A stretch of DNA of 64,000 nucleotides from Elgaria multicarinata webbii (lineage: Eukaryota > Chordata > Lepidosauria > Squamata > Anguidae), in assembly GCF_023053635.1 (NCBI RefSeq), contig NC_086179.1, forward strand, positions 2,432,001 through 2,496,000. The letters run 5' to 3'. Shown here one piece after another: positions 31,753-42,732 of this stretch. The position numbers and the translations under genes were made by a program. The notes beneath the pieces are model-generated. The model was not told where the DNA came from. It saw only the letters and a list, made by a program, of their open reading frames with translations, and did not search any database. Positions within the stretch are counted from its first letter, which is position 1. Each line of letters begins with the position of its first letter.

Positions 31753-32062
31753 CACCAGCCTCCACTGAGTCCTGGGCTACACGGATGAGTGCGCCGGCTC
31801 AGTGGGTGTGCACATGAGCAGGCAGGTGCAGGCATTCACAACAAGGATGTCTACCCGATGCTTACACACGGCACCCTTTGTGATGTAGAACTTCTTGTAT
31901 ATTATTCACCAGCCTCCACTGAGTCCTGGGCTACATGGATGAGTGCGCCAGCTCAGTGGGTGTGCACATGAGCAGGCGGGTGCAGGCATTCACAACAAGA
32001 ACCTCCACCCGATGCTTACACACGGCACCCTTTGTGATGTAGAACTTCTAGTATATTATTTT
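31753..32062. repeat. 154-bp direct repeat, two copies
   Basis: caccagcctccactgagtcc starts copies at 31,753 and 31,907, which agree nearly throughout (tgcttacacacggcaccctt, ttgtgatgtagaacttct). Part of the unit recurs inverted at 36,480-36,535, again next to CR1 coding sequence. Confidence 0.85.
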
Positions 32063-32269
32063 GCACATGGAACTCCCTGCTGGGGAATTGTGGCATGCTT
32101 TGCATCATTTTAACTCTTACTAAAGACATGTTTGTTCAGTTATATCTTTGCAAGTTTTATTCCAATTAGGCCCTTAAGACCCACAAAAGGAGAGGTTGTA
32201 TTATACATACATATCAGATGTACCTTGTGACCGAAGAAACGTGGTAACCGGACCCACTCACCTTTCAAG

Positions 32270-32480
32270 AAAGAGCTGGAGCTGGGGCGGGGAGCCTTTG
32301 CTTCGCATGGAAAGACCCCAGATTTAATCCCGGGCACCTCCAGGTAAGACTGGGGCAAGCCTCTGACTGAAGCCATAGAGAGCTGCTGCCAGTCAGTGCA
32401 GGCAATGCTGTCTGAGTCTGATGAGTCCAGGGTCTGCTAAGCTAGATGGACTTGACTGGTCCTCTGGTGAGCTGGGCTAA
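32270..32480 (+). repeat. tRNA-derived SINE
   Basis: Contains a B-box-like agatttaatcccgggcacct, the body block gagagctgctgccagtcagt and gctaagctagatggac. These are typical of reptile tRNA SINEs. The A-box end is diverged. Confidence 0.6.
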
Positions 32481-33459
32481 ATTCCCCCAGCTCAGACGAT
32501 GGAGTAGGATGAGCAGTGAACTGCCCACTCCCCCCCTCATAAGGAGGAGCTTCTGCCTGTGCCCCCCTCCCTCCACCTCCTTCTCCTCCATCAGCAGCTA
32601 AGCGGGCTGTGTTGAGTAAAAATTTTACATACAGTGGGTTAAATGACTGTAAAGGGTTAAAAGCTTCGTAATCATGTTTCTGGACATGGCAAGATTGCAG
32701 CTGGAGCATGGAGGACGTGGCCTACGTGTCTGACATGGACAGATGAGAATTGGCTAATTGGACAATGTTGCAATACTAGTGGTGACATGTATTTAAGATG
32801 CACAGTGTTTAATGGGATCTTGTTAGGTTTAGGTTGTTAGGTGATTAGGTGATTGAAGAACCGTGTTGATGATGATTATGATGACCATGCGTGTAATGAA
32901 AGTTTATCCTAAACTGATGAGAAAGCCTCAGTAAAAGAACTTTACTGATGAGTAAGGCCTGTGAGTATTATTTATTTGCCTCAACGAGTCTCTCAAGGTA
33001 AAGTGCAAGGACTTTGCAGCCAAAACTTTCGTTGTGTGCTACGCACTCTGTTCTTATCATTCGGATAGGCTGAAGAGCCTTGATGCCCGGTGAAGTAACC
33101 AGCATGGTGTGGTTCTCATTCGTGTGCCCCCTTGCAGTGGGCAGTGTCCCCCTCTGCCCCACGTGTTTTCCCTGCTCACCCCCCCTCCATGTGCATCTAA
33201 ACAGGGCCTGAGTGTGGGTTGGCGTATTGAACTGTAGCTGCTCTCGCCATGTAGGGTTTTAGTTCTGTTTAGGTCAGATGTTTTATTAATGGTTTTATTG
33301 TTTTTTGCTGTTTCATTCCTGTATTTGTTGTGGGCTGCCTTGGGAGGGCTTCTGCCTTGAAAGGCAGTCTAGAAAAAATAATAATAATAAAGAAACTAAT
33401 AAAATGAGCTGGCTCAGGACAAAGGTGACACATCCAAGAGCTTCATGCTGAGAAGAGAG
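32481..33459. other. Intergenic downstream of lectin gene 3
   Basis: At 33,200-33,395 a LINE-like tail is seen (tgtgggctgccttgggaggg, cttgaaaggcagtctagaaa, then (AAT)n). 32,640-33,150 is unassigned. No gene was found. Confidence 0.5.
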
Positions 33460-33465
33460 TTTATT
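33460..33465 (-). promoter_or_regulatory. Poly(A) signal of lectin gene 3
   Basis: AATAAA on the - strand, about 465 bases after the stop codon. It is the first good hexamer downstream. Confidence 0.45.
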
Positions 33466-33930
33466 GTAATATAACTGGCTGAGATAGTGGTGGGGAGAGG
33501 CAGAAACTGGACAAAGGTAAGCAAACATCATGCATTGTACTCCCAAGGGCACTTCTGAAAATGAACCAAGGTCGTACGTTTTCAGTGCACAGCTCACAAG
33601 ATGATACGTCTTTCTCTCACAGTTCAGTGCAGAAAGGGGCATTTCCTAGACCTTCACAGAGCTGGACTGAGTGATCCACGATTTCTATGATGCTCAAAGG
33701 AATAAAACTGAAAAAGAGGGTTGGTTTTATGCACATTTTTGAAGCAGGAGACAGGTGAAAGGGACATTGCAGCTGAAGTCTGGGCGTAGGTCTTTCAAGA
33801 AAGGGGGCAGCAATCGATCCCTTGGCATTGCAGCAACCCAGGATCTGCGGCATTGCCCAAAACTGCTGGATCCATCCTGGTCCCTGGGAAGATCCGTTCA
33901 GGTCCTGGGTGCTGGGCACCTACCGCAGAC

Positions 33931-35377
33931 CTAAAACTTGGCCCTATATTTGCACAGGTATGGCAAACTGTCTGAGCAAGAGCGCTGCGACCATTTGTGG
34001 GTACCTAGAGAACAGAGGAGTAAGAGTAGATGTTAGGGACTAGCAGCGTGTGCAGGAGGCCGGGAGACTCACTGGGGATGTCCTGCAGCCAAAATCTTGT
34101 TCTTCTGTGGATGGCATAAATCAGGGATGGGGAGCCTCTCGCCCATGAGGTTTCAAACGAGAGCCCCTCACCAAAGCCTTCCTCCCTGAAGCCCCACCCT
34201 TTCAGAAGGAAGCGCAGCTGAGCCGTATCTCAGCTACTTCGCTCCCCCATCTTCCCTGCACCAGGAAGGCAATGGAAAGACCGGAATTGGTGCCTCCGTG
34301 GGCTTTGCTCCACCGGGCTGTCCCTGGCTGGGGATCTTGAATCATCCATTCTCGTTTGGCCAGCTGTGGCGGAGGGACATCAAGTAATGCAGAGCTACCC
34401 TGCTGCCTGCCTGACCCATGGCTTTCTTATGGCTTCTGAGGTTTTACCAGGCCCCTGTCTTGATGGCCTCGTCATTTATTTCTTTGCGGTGTGGAGCCCG
34501 GAGATCCCTGTCCACCCCTTTCCAACACCCCCTTTAATTCCCCCCCTTAAAAAGGCTCCGCAGATGTGCTGAGCCTGACTTCAACCTAAAAAAGTCAGGG
34601 TAATAGCATGGAGCTTTGGGGCCTTGCTCCTGGATTACTTTGGAGTGGCGGCTGCATCAAGTAGATCACCTGCCGCCACTCAGAAGCTACCCCGGGTAAA
34701 GTGCCCGTGTAGATGAGCCTGGGGTCCTTATTTTCAATCTTTACTTTGAAGACCTTGGTGTGGTTTTTCTTTTGGGCTTTCCACCTTTTCATGGTACTAT
34801 CACGGGCATGCAGAGTTAGGGCCAGTGCTACCATAGAGGCCACTCAGGCAGCTGCCTAGAGCGCCAAGCTAAGAGGGGCGCCAGGCACAGCGCAGCACTC
34901 ACGCGCGTTGGCTGTGAGCCGACCCAGCCCAAGGTTTCAGCTGGGCCTGGGTAGGCGAGATGGTGCCCCGTGCCCACCCAGCTGAAGCGAAGCCAGGGAC
35001 GCTGGAGTGAGGGTGGGGCGGCTCCACATTCGGACTTCCGGAACGCGCCCGGAAGAGAGAGAGAGAGAATGTATGGGTGAATGGGGTGCATCATGGGGTC
35101 TTTGAGTGAATGCATGTGTTCATGTGTGTGTTTGTTTGGAGTGAGTGATGCTGAGTGTGTGTGTGTGTGCGCATGTGTGAGTTGGGGGGGATGATTTGGA
35201 GGTGATATTCCTATTAAATAATGCATTTTAGACCCATAGACGTTCCTTTCCAATTTGTTTGCTATAATTGGCATGACGTATTTCTTGTACTTTAAAATAA
35301 ATTTAGCAGTTTAAAGTTTTGTGCTTCTTATTTTTTCCAGGAAATATCTGTTCTTAAAAATCAAAGTTGGCATTTTT

Positions 35378-35425
<48 letters not shown>

Positions 35426-38400
35426 TAGCTCACCTTGCCTAGGGCGCAAAATAGTCTGGCACCGGCCCTGTGCAGAGTACACAGGGCCCCAAAGCACCAG
35501 AGATTCACTCCTTTCTCTCCCTGGAATGCATGGATAGCCGTGTGGGAGCCAAGGCATTGCTCTCCCTGGGCGTATCTCCCCACCTTTGGCCCCCAAACAA
35601 TACCATCATTTTTTCCTGCCGAAACCATTATTATTATTATTATTATTTATTTATATAGCACCATCAGTGTACATGGTGCACTCCTGCCTACTTGAGTTCT
35701 GGAGGTTGTTCAGGGAGATGCACTTGTTCGCGGAGTTGGAAGTGCTGGGGCCGAATCCATCCCAGAGAGGCCAACTGTACAAGGATCCATCACTCCACTG
35801 CCAGATCAGATGCTGCCAAGAGAGAAGCAGAAAGACGCTTCTTTAAGGAAAGCAGAACTTGAGGAATTGCTCCCTGGAGCAAGCGGCAGGCAACCAGCAG
35901 AGCTAACATGGTCAAGGCTCCGGAGCACCTTCCCAGAGATAAAACATGCCGTGGTTGGGGTTGTCTTGGTTAAAATAACCTCCTCCGATGCCGTGCCCTC
36001 CAGTGGTGTTGGACTGCAACTCCCATCATTTCAGTCAGCATGGGGAAGGCTGCGTTAAAGATCTCTTCTCGATCCTACCAGAGTGCAGGACACGGAATAA
36101 TGGGCTCAAGTTAAAGGAAGCCAGATTCCAGCTGGACAACAGGAAAAACTTCCTGGCTGTTAGAGCAGTATGACAATGGAACCAGTAACCTAGGGAGTTT
36201 GTGGGCTCTCCCACCCTAGAGGCCTTCAAGAGGCAGCTGGACAGCCACCTGTCAGGGATGCTTTAGGGTGGATTCCTGCATTGAGCAGGGGGTTGGACTC
36301 GATGGCCTTGTAGGGCCCTTCCAACTCTGCTATTCTATGATTTGATGATTCTATGAACTGAAGTGTGACCATGCCCTGGGCGGGGGAAAGACGTGCAGCG
36401 AAGATTTGCAAAAACAACAAACGAAGGGCACAAAGAGGGTTGTTAAGGCAAAACCATGAACATCTGGCGCTGCCCTACGGTGAGCCAGGCCACTCGTCCG
36501 TGTAGCCCAGGACTCAGTGGAGGCTGGTGACTGATTTCATTGGGGCTGTGAGCCAGAACTCTAAAGCAAACAATAAGAGATGCAAAAAAGCATTTTGAAG
36601 AGCACATCACTAATAATATCAAGTCCAACAATAAAGGATTCTTTAAATATATCGGAAGCAGGAAACCAGCTAGGGAAACAGTTGGACCAGCCTTCCTCAA
36701 CCTGGGGCACTCCAGATGTGTTGGACTACAACTCCCAGAATGCCCCAGCCAGCTCTGAAGGCTGAGTTGGACCGTTGGATGACAATGGAGTTAAGGGAGG
36801 ACTAAAGGAGGGCAGGGAGATTGCAGATTCTGACTTTCAAAGGGGGTTGGATAAATTCCTGGAGGCGAAGGCTATCCATGGCTACTAGCCCTGATGGTTG
36901 TGAGCTATCTCTAGTATTCGAGGCAGTAAGTCTGTGTGCACCGGTTGCTGGGGAACATGGGTGGGAGGGTGCTGTTGCACCATGTCCTGTTTGTTCATCC
37001 CTGGCCGACGGCTGGTTGGCCACTGTGTGAACAGAGTGCTGGACTAGATGGTCTGATCCAGCATCAGGGCTCTTACGTTCTTAAAGCAGCTATCCAGAGT
37101 GATGAACCTATTTTAGGGCTATGGTTCAGCACCCTGGAGAGCTCCCTGGCAACTAACAGGACGGAGTCTGCAAGTCTCTCCCACAAACACTTTACTAAAT
37201 GACATTTGAGGAACCAGTTTCAGAAACTTCCCACAGATAACCAAAGCAATAATCTCCTCTCCCAAAGAATACAGTGTCCTTAATTCCCCCCCTCAGCACC
37301 CCCCCACGTATTAGGCAAAGTTTGAAGGTTTTGATGGATCTTTGCAGAGAATCCTCCACACAATCCGGAGCTCAATCGTGTGGGGCTCCTGGTCATGTGG
37401 ATGAACCTACAAAAGGTCCCCCCCCCGCCAGACCTCTGCCCAACACGCAGAGGCTGGAGGTTGCAGAAAACAGAGCATGGGAGGCGGTGAGGTCAAGCAC
37501 AGGGCCAGGACTGGGAGTTCAATTCTGTGCCCTCCCCATGCATAAACCCTCGACGTGAAGGGCTAAAGATGAAGGGGGCGTGAAAAGACATTGACTCAGA
37601 GTGAAGAGAGATCAAATGGGTACACCTGAAAGTGGGCGCCCACCATGCTGCTGTGTGTCGCCTGCAGGCCAATCCAGACGCTGTTGAATGAAAAGTTTTT
37701 CAGGTAGTCGCAAATTATTTCTCCCTCGTTTGCAGAAAGAATGGAAGCCAGCTGAGACCCAGAATTCCGCTCCTGGCACTTGATCTGCAGAGAAGAGAAA
37801 AGAAACAAATAGCAGCATTATCAACACTGTGCAGCAAGCAGGGCTGAAATATCTCAGACCCCGAGAATTATCTTTATAGAATCATAGAATAGTAGAGTTG
37901 GAAGGGGCCTATAAGGCCATCAAGTCCAACCCCCTGCTCAATGCAGGAATTCACCCTAAAGCATCCCTGACAGAGGGTTGTCCAGCTGCCTCTTGAATGC
38001 CTCTAGTGTGGGAGAGCCCACAACCTCCCTAGGTAACTGATTCCACTGTCGCACTGCTCTAACTGTTAGGAAGTTTTTCCTGATGTCCAGCCGGAATGTG
38101 GCTTCCTGTAACTTGAGCCCATTGTTCCATATCCTGCCCTCTGGGAGGATCGAGAAGAGATCCTGGCCCTCCTCTGTGTGACAACCTTTCAAGGATTTGA
38201 AGAGTGCTATCATGTCTCCCCTCCATCTTCTCTTCTCCAGGCTAAACATGCCCAGTTCTTTCAGTCTCTCTTCATAGGGCTTTGTTTCCCCTGATCATTC
38301 TGGTTGCCCTTCTCTGAACACACTCCAGCTTGTCTGCATCCTTCTTGAAGTATGATGCCCAGAAGTGAATGCAATACTCTAGATGAGGCCGAACCTTTTT

Positions 38401-39568
38401 TTTTATCTCCCACAAAGTGGGGAAGAATGCCACACAAACCTGCCAGCCTGTTCCCAGAGATGCCTCATGTCTTGTCCTGTCCGATTATGTGTCCAGTCCG
38501 TTTCTTTGCCCTCACCGCTGCTCTTGCTGTCCCTCCTCCTCCTCCTCCTCCTCTTCCTCCCTCCCCTCCTCCTCGCCACGCCACCTCCCCAGAAAACAAC
38601 GACCTTCTCCCACCAGAGCTGCACGTACCTCTGCTGTTGCCCAGGAGACAGAACGGCCCAGCAGCTCATAGCAGTGCCGTTTGTAGTAGAGCACCCCATC
38701 GCCGCACAGAGACCGAGAGGCCACGGTGGAATTGCTGGCACCTGGGAGAGACACAGAACTCTTTGGGACCGGAGCGAGCACCCCAAACTCCTACAGTGAC
38801 ATGGGCATTCAAGACCAGAAAACTGTCTTGGACAGGTGGAGCCCTGCTGGGCAGTCGGGCATTCAGGTATCCAAGTTGCCAGGAAGCCACTCAAACAGTG
38901 GAGGCTGGTGGCTGTGATGACAATGGAGCAGTAAATCCACTCTCAGTCCCAGTCAGAACTCTAAACTCCTAAACCCCAGAGCAGATTCATCGCCCCACTG
39001 CCATTCGAGTCTCCACCGCACTTGGATCACGGCTCTTAAAATGACCAATTAAGCAGAAGGTGTTGCACCCCTGTCTCTCCTCATAGGGCTCTCTTTCAGT
39101 ATCTCTTCATAGGGCTTTGTTTCCAGACCCCTGATCATCCTGGTTGCCCTCCTTTGAACCTGCTCCAGCTTGTCTGCGTCCTTCTTGAATTGTGGAGCCC
39201 AGAACTGGACGCAATACTCTAGATGAGGCCTAACCAGGGCTGAATAGAGAGGAACCAGGACCTCAAGTAAATTGGAAGCTATACTTCTATTAATGCATCC
39301 CCAAATAGCATCTGCCTTTCTTGCAGCCATATCGCACTGTTGGCTCCTATTCAGCTTGTGATCTACAACAATTCCAAGATCCTTCTCGTTTGTAGTATTG
39401 CTGAGCCAAGTATCCCCCATCTTGCGGTTGGGGAATGGTGTCCTAGGCTAAAACAAATTAAAACACCCCCTACTTGATTTAGGATTCCTTGAAATACTCA
39501 CCTTCCACCGAGGGGTGAAAGATCAGGCAGCCCAGCAGGCAGAGTCCAAGGTAGGGGACCTGTCCCAT
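33931..39568 (-). CDS. C-type lectin 3, secreted single-CRD lacking EPN and WND (5 coding exons)
   Basis: Coding exons on the - strand: 39,568-39,502, 38,741-38,629, 37,784-37,644, 35,812-35,692 and 34,004-33,931. GT/AG junctions are present, phases are 1, 0, 0, 1 as in genes 1 and 2, and the joined frame is 171 aa. The signal peptide starts [17 protein letters not shown]. The CRD keeps the fold landmarks: WIGL (97-100) and cysteines pairing as C35-C46, C63-C165 and C138-C157. The EPN position is replaced by a region around DGFGPS (125-130), and WND by WSQ (152-154). Loss of both site-2 Ca2+ motifs predicts no classical sugar binding, as in several venom snaclecs and other CTL-like proteins (family knowledge). 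Sequons lie at N26, N90 and N146. C85 is unpaired. The N-terminal segment before the CRD is about ten residues longer than in genes 1 and 2. It is transcribed toward them, from the promoter at 42.44 kb. Confidence 0.85.
34817..35470. mobile_element. Non-autonomous hAT element, 654 bp, perfect 8-bp target duplication
   Basis: The left end tagggccagtgctaccatag and right end tctggcaccggccctg are inverted (CAGGGCCGGTGCCA type). TGCAGAGT flanks both sides exactly (34,809-34,816 and 35,471-35,478). Inside are ggccactcaggcagctgcct and a (GT)n run at about 35,380-35,420. The second member of the family is at 56,183-56,814. It lies in intron 4 of lectin gene 3. Confidence 0.85.
35628..35680 (-). repeat. 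L2-like LINE tail
   Basis: An (ATT)n tract, then atttatatagcaccatcagt and gtacatggtgc: the tail end of the L2-like family at 24.6 and 61.9 kb. Its inner edge lies 11 bases from the splice donor of lectin gene 3 exon 4. Confidence 0.75.
35990..36357 (+). repeat. CR1 LINE, 3' end, next to a short unnamed repeat
   Basis: gttggactgcaactcccatc at 36,007 is the short repeat motif seen also near 9,845 and 36,718. CR1 3' end sequence runs from 36,057 to the octamers at 36,340-36,356. Confidence 0.88.
36477..36690 (+). repeat. CR1 LINE internal fragment with a piece of the 154-bp repeat
   Basis: 36,480-36,535 is an inverted match to the 154-bp repeat of 31.8 kb. 36,550-36,690 encodes CR1 ORF2 linker sequence ([20 protein letters not shown]-like). 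It is followed at 36,693 by the short repeat with ttggactacaactcccagaa. Confidence 0.65.
36833..37086 (+). repeat. CR1/L3-like LINE, 3' end
   Basis: Starts at tttcaaagggggttggataa and ends at gggctcttacgttcttaaag. Well preserved. Confidence 0.82.
37876..38396 (-). repeat. CR1 LINE, 3' end
   Basis: Reverse copy in intron 2 of lectin gene 3. The RT frame is open for 97 codons ([13 protein letters not shown] to NPLSGML) and sequence continues to gcaatactctagatgaggcc. Confidence 0.92.
39060..39422 (-). repeat. CR1 LINE, internal RT fragment
   Basis: The frame on the - strand runs from [20 protein letters not shown] to [13 protein letters not shown]. The 3' end is missing. It lies in the intron after the signal-peptide exon of lectin gene 3. 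Confidence 0.9.
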
Positions 39569-40279
39569 CTTCCTGGGAAAAGAGCAGGTGAGCAACTTTA
39601 GCGAAGAGGAGAAGAAGGAGCGGGCAAGGGACACTCCACTTGCTTCCTGTAACAGCCACCCTCTTCTTCAGCTGCTTATTTTCTAGCCTTGACTGCCCAA
39701 GAGTTGCTCCTGCCCAGATGCTACCTATGGGCAGTTTGGGGAAGGAGGAGGAGGGGGTGGCAGTTCATGGGGCCAGAATTGCCTCCAGGGGGCTCCAGAT
39801 GCTGACCTATAATGAAGCCCTTGGAAATTGTTCTCCAAAATTAAAGGGGGGACCTGTCAGTCACTAGCTGAGCTCCCTCCCCCTGCAGCGCTTAGAGAAA
39901 GTAAAGTAAAGGTGCTATTTGGAGACATCGAGTCTGCGCACCTGTATCATATCCGATACATGAGCTGCAAATAAAGGCCTTGTCTTGACGAGAGGAAAGC
40001 CCCGGGGTGGCTCCAGGTTGTTTATACGATGCAGCCGCCAGTGCGGAGCCATCCCAGGGCTTTCCCCTGAGGACCCGAAATTAAAAAAAAGTTGGGTACT
40101 TACCCTGAGGTTTTTCGCATGCAGCAAGGTAATGCCGCCTTGCTCCAGGGTGGCATCGGAGGTGTGTCCGGTCAGATGGCGGCCCCTGATTTGTCACCAT
40201 CTGACCGGACAGGGAGGAGGGGACAGGCCAGTGAGCCAGATGGCTGCTGGAATGCCTCTGGGCTTCTCCAGTGTGGGGA
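39569..40279 (-). other. 5' intron of lectin gene 3
   Basis: The acceptor CTTTTCCCAG at 39,573-39,582 is followed by GAAG and the ATG. The rest of this stretch holds no recognised repeat except an inverted pair around 40,150-40,215 (gtccggtcagatggcg and catctgaccggac), probably a small MITE remnant. Confidence 0.5.
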
Positions 40280-40912
40280 GAATCATAGAATAGACCATGG
40301 AGTCCAACCTCCTGCTTAATGCAGGAATCCACTCTAAAGCATCCCTGGCAGATGGTTGTCCAGCCGCCTCTTGAAGGCCTCTAGTGTGGGAGAGCCCACC
40401 ACCTCCCTAGGCCATGGGTTCCATTGTCATATAGAATCATAGAATAGTAGAGTTGGAAGGGGCCTACAAGGCCATTGAGTCCAACCCCCTGAACCGCCCA
40501 GAGAGCTCTGGCTATTGGGCGGTATAGAAATGTAATAAATAAATAAAATGAAATAATTAATGCAGGACTCCACCCTAAAGCATCCCTGGAAGATGGTCGT
40601 CCAGCTGCCTCTTGAAGGCCTCTACTGTGGGAGAGCCCACAACCTCCCTAGGTCACTGGTTCCACTGTCGTACTGCTCTAACAGTCAGGAACTTTTTCCT
40701 GATGTCCAGCTGGAATCTGGCTTCCTTTAACTTGAGCCCATTATTCCATGTCCTGCACTCTGGGAGGATCGAGAAGAGATCCTGGCCCTCCTCTGTGTGA
40801 CAACCTTTCAAGTATTTGAAGAGTGCTATCATGTCTCCCCTCCATCTTCTCTTCTCCAGGCTAAACATGCCCAGTTCTTTCAGCCTCTCCTCATAGGGCT
40901 GTGTTTGCCATA
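40280..40912 (-). repeat. Two CR1 LINE 3' ends with a nested LINE tail
   Basis: One CR1 3' end covers 40,280-40,434 and a longer one 40,435-40,912. Inside the longer copy, 40,494-40,556 is a + strand LINE tail (gaaccgcccagagagctctg, ggcggtatagaaatgtaata, (AAAT)n). Confidence 0.85.
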
Positions 40913-41194
40913 GGATGCTTGCCCCCCCCCCAAAAAAAGTTAAAAACAAATAAAAAATCTGGAGGGCTACCAGGAGGCGTGGGCACCCAGGTGCATGGGT
41001 GATGGTACATGGGACGGCCGCTCCGCCTCACATGCAAACTCTGCGCTCACTCCTTAGGTGGGGACAACCCAAATGAGCGCAAGCATGAGGTTCGGGGTGG
41101 GGGCTTGAGGCACCAAAATGCCTTATCAAAATAGCCCCAAAGTCTCATTCTGGAGCGGCTTCAGTTCTGTTAGCATCACAGGCTTCAAAGACTA
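40913..41194. other. Intronic stretch, nothing recognised
   Basis: C and A tracts lie at 40,921-40,938. No repeat or exon was identified. Confidence 0.4.
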
Positions 41195-41479
41195 GGCTGA
41201 CAACCGTTACCCAGGGGACCTTCTCTTCTGCTGCTCCCAGACTGTGGAATGGCCTGCCGTAGGAGACTCATCAGCCTGACAGTCTTTCAGCATTCAAGAA
41301 AGCTATCAAGACTGATCTCTTCCGGCAGGCCTATCCCATGGAATTTTAGTATGCTTTTAGTATGCTTTTAGGATGTTTTTTTTTAACAGTATGTACTATG
41401 TTTTTAATCAGTATTTTATGTATTTTATGCTTGCTGTAGTTCCCCACCTCGATCTAATCAGAGAGGTGGGTAAGAAATA

Positions 41480-41537
<58 letters not shown>

Positions 41538-41538
41538 T
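41195..41538 (+). repeat. L2-like LINE 3' end with (ATT)n tail
   Basis: Encodes an RT C-terminal segment (actgtggaatggcctgccgt, tttcagcattcaagaaagct) with a 3' UTR ending gagaggtgggtaagaaatat and an ATT run to 41,538. Confidence 0.72.
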
Positions 41539-41859
41539 AGGGTGACCATATGAACAGAACAGGGCACCTGTGTCTTTAACAGTTGCATAGAAAGGGGAAA
41601 TTCAGCAGGTGTCATTTGTATATATGGAGAACCTGGTGGAATTCCCTCTTCATCACAACAGTTAAAGGTGCAGGAACTGTACTAGAGTGACCAGATTTAA
41701 AGGAGGGCGCGGCACCTGCAGGTTTAACTGTTGTGATGAAGAGGGAATTTAACCAGGTTCTCCATATATGCAAATTACACCTGTTGAAATTCCCTTTTCT
41801 ATGCAAGTGTTAAAGATACAGGGGCCCTGTCCTCCTTTTCATATGGTCACCCATCATCA

Positions 41860-41909
<50 letters not shown>

Positions 41910-41975
41910 CTTTTCTATGCAAGTGTTAAAGATACAGGGGCCCTGTCCTCCTTTTCATATGTCACCGTATATTAT
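41539..41975. mobile_element. TAGGGTGACC-family MITE in an (ATT)n tract, with a duplicated end
   Basis: The MITE spans about 41,539-41,852: tagggtgaccatatgaacag on the left, ccttttcatatggtcaccca on the right, paired arms inside. After a second ATT run, a 65-base copy of its right end recurs at 41,909-41,973. This suggests expansion or gene conversion within the microsatellite. Confidence 0.75.
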
Positions 41976-42349
41976 TATTAATAGTAGTATTATTCACAGG
42001 GAAGCCCACTTCATCTTGGGACCCAACAGAACCGGGCTGAAGCTGCCGGAGTCTGCTCGGTCCAAACCCAGTGCACATCCCTGGCTATTAGTCACGATGG
42101 CCTCTAGCCCACCTCCTGGATCAGCAGCAGCAGGACTCTCCACTTCCAGCGCCTGGGGACCCACAGCAGGAAGGGGCTCTTGTGCCCGTGCCCTGCTTGT
42201 GGGCTTCCCAGGGGCAACTGCTGGCCTGCTGTGGCAAACAGGATCCTGGACTTGATCGATCCTTCCCGTGATCCAGCTCGGGTCTTATTTTCTTGACCGG
42301 CAGGGGGTTGGAGAGCGGGGTGGTGGTGGGCAGACTTGCAGAGACTCAC

Positions 42350-42417
42350 CTGCTTGCCTGTCTGTTCTTAGAAGGCTGCTCCAGAGGGGTCGGTGCCCCA
42401 GGACAAACCAACGCAGG
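42350..42417 (-). other. Non-coding first exon of lectin gene 3
   Basis: The start is estimated from the TATA box. The exon ends GGCAAGCAG with a strong donor GTGAGT at 42,349. The next acceptor on this strand that leads to the ATG is at 39,573. No ATG in this exon opens a useful frame. The exon assignment is inference from promoter, donor and acceptor. Confidence 0.6.
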
Positions 42418-42441
42418 GTGACCGTGCACGCTTCCTTCGTC

Positions 42442-42449
42442 TATTTATA
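42442..42449 (-). promoter_or_regulatory. TATA box of lectin gene 3
   Basis: TATAAATA on the - strand in ccctataaatagacg, about 25-30 bases before the proposed start of the non-coding exon. This is the clearest core promoter in the window. Confidence 0.6.
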
Positions 42450-42732
42450 GGGAAAGAGATGCTAAGCGAACAAAGCAAGGCATCCACCTGATCCCAGACA
42501 AAAAGTGATCGGAGGAACCACCCCATCCAGTTTGGCAGATTTCCCAGGAAATTGGGCACACACAAAAAATCCAGGAACTTGGGATCAGGTGGCGGGGTGG
42601 CCATGAGGTCATGAGAAAAGTTTGGTGTCCAGGGCTGCTGGACTGAGGTCATCTTGGGCCACGTGGCAAAGAAAATGCAAGCCATTGCCAGGGTTACTGC
42701 TATTGGTTTCCGAGAGATATGTGAGGAACCAG

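Noticed and set aside
32640-33150. A stretch with a TATA-like tatttaag and an A-rich segment, vaguely like a solitary LTR.
   Set aside because: No paired copy, no clear ends and no target duplication could be seen. Not called as an element.
33617-33919. 100-codon - strand frame after the last exon of lectin gene 3.
   Set aside because: It lies in the 3' UTR downstream of the stop at 33,931 and shows no motif.
38352-38972. 206-codon + strand frame and a 163-codon - strand frame.
   Set aside because: They overlap exon 2 of lectin gene 3 and the CT-rich intron beside it; only the - strand exon 38,741-38,629 fits the lectin frame.
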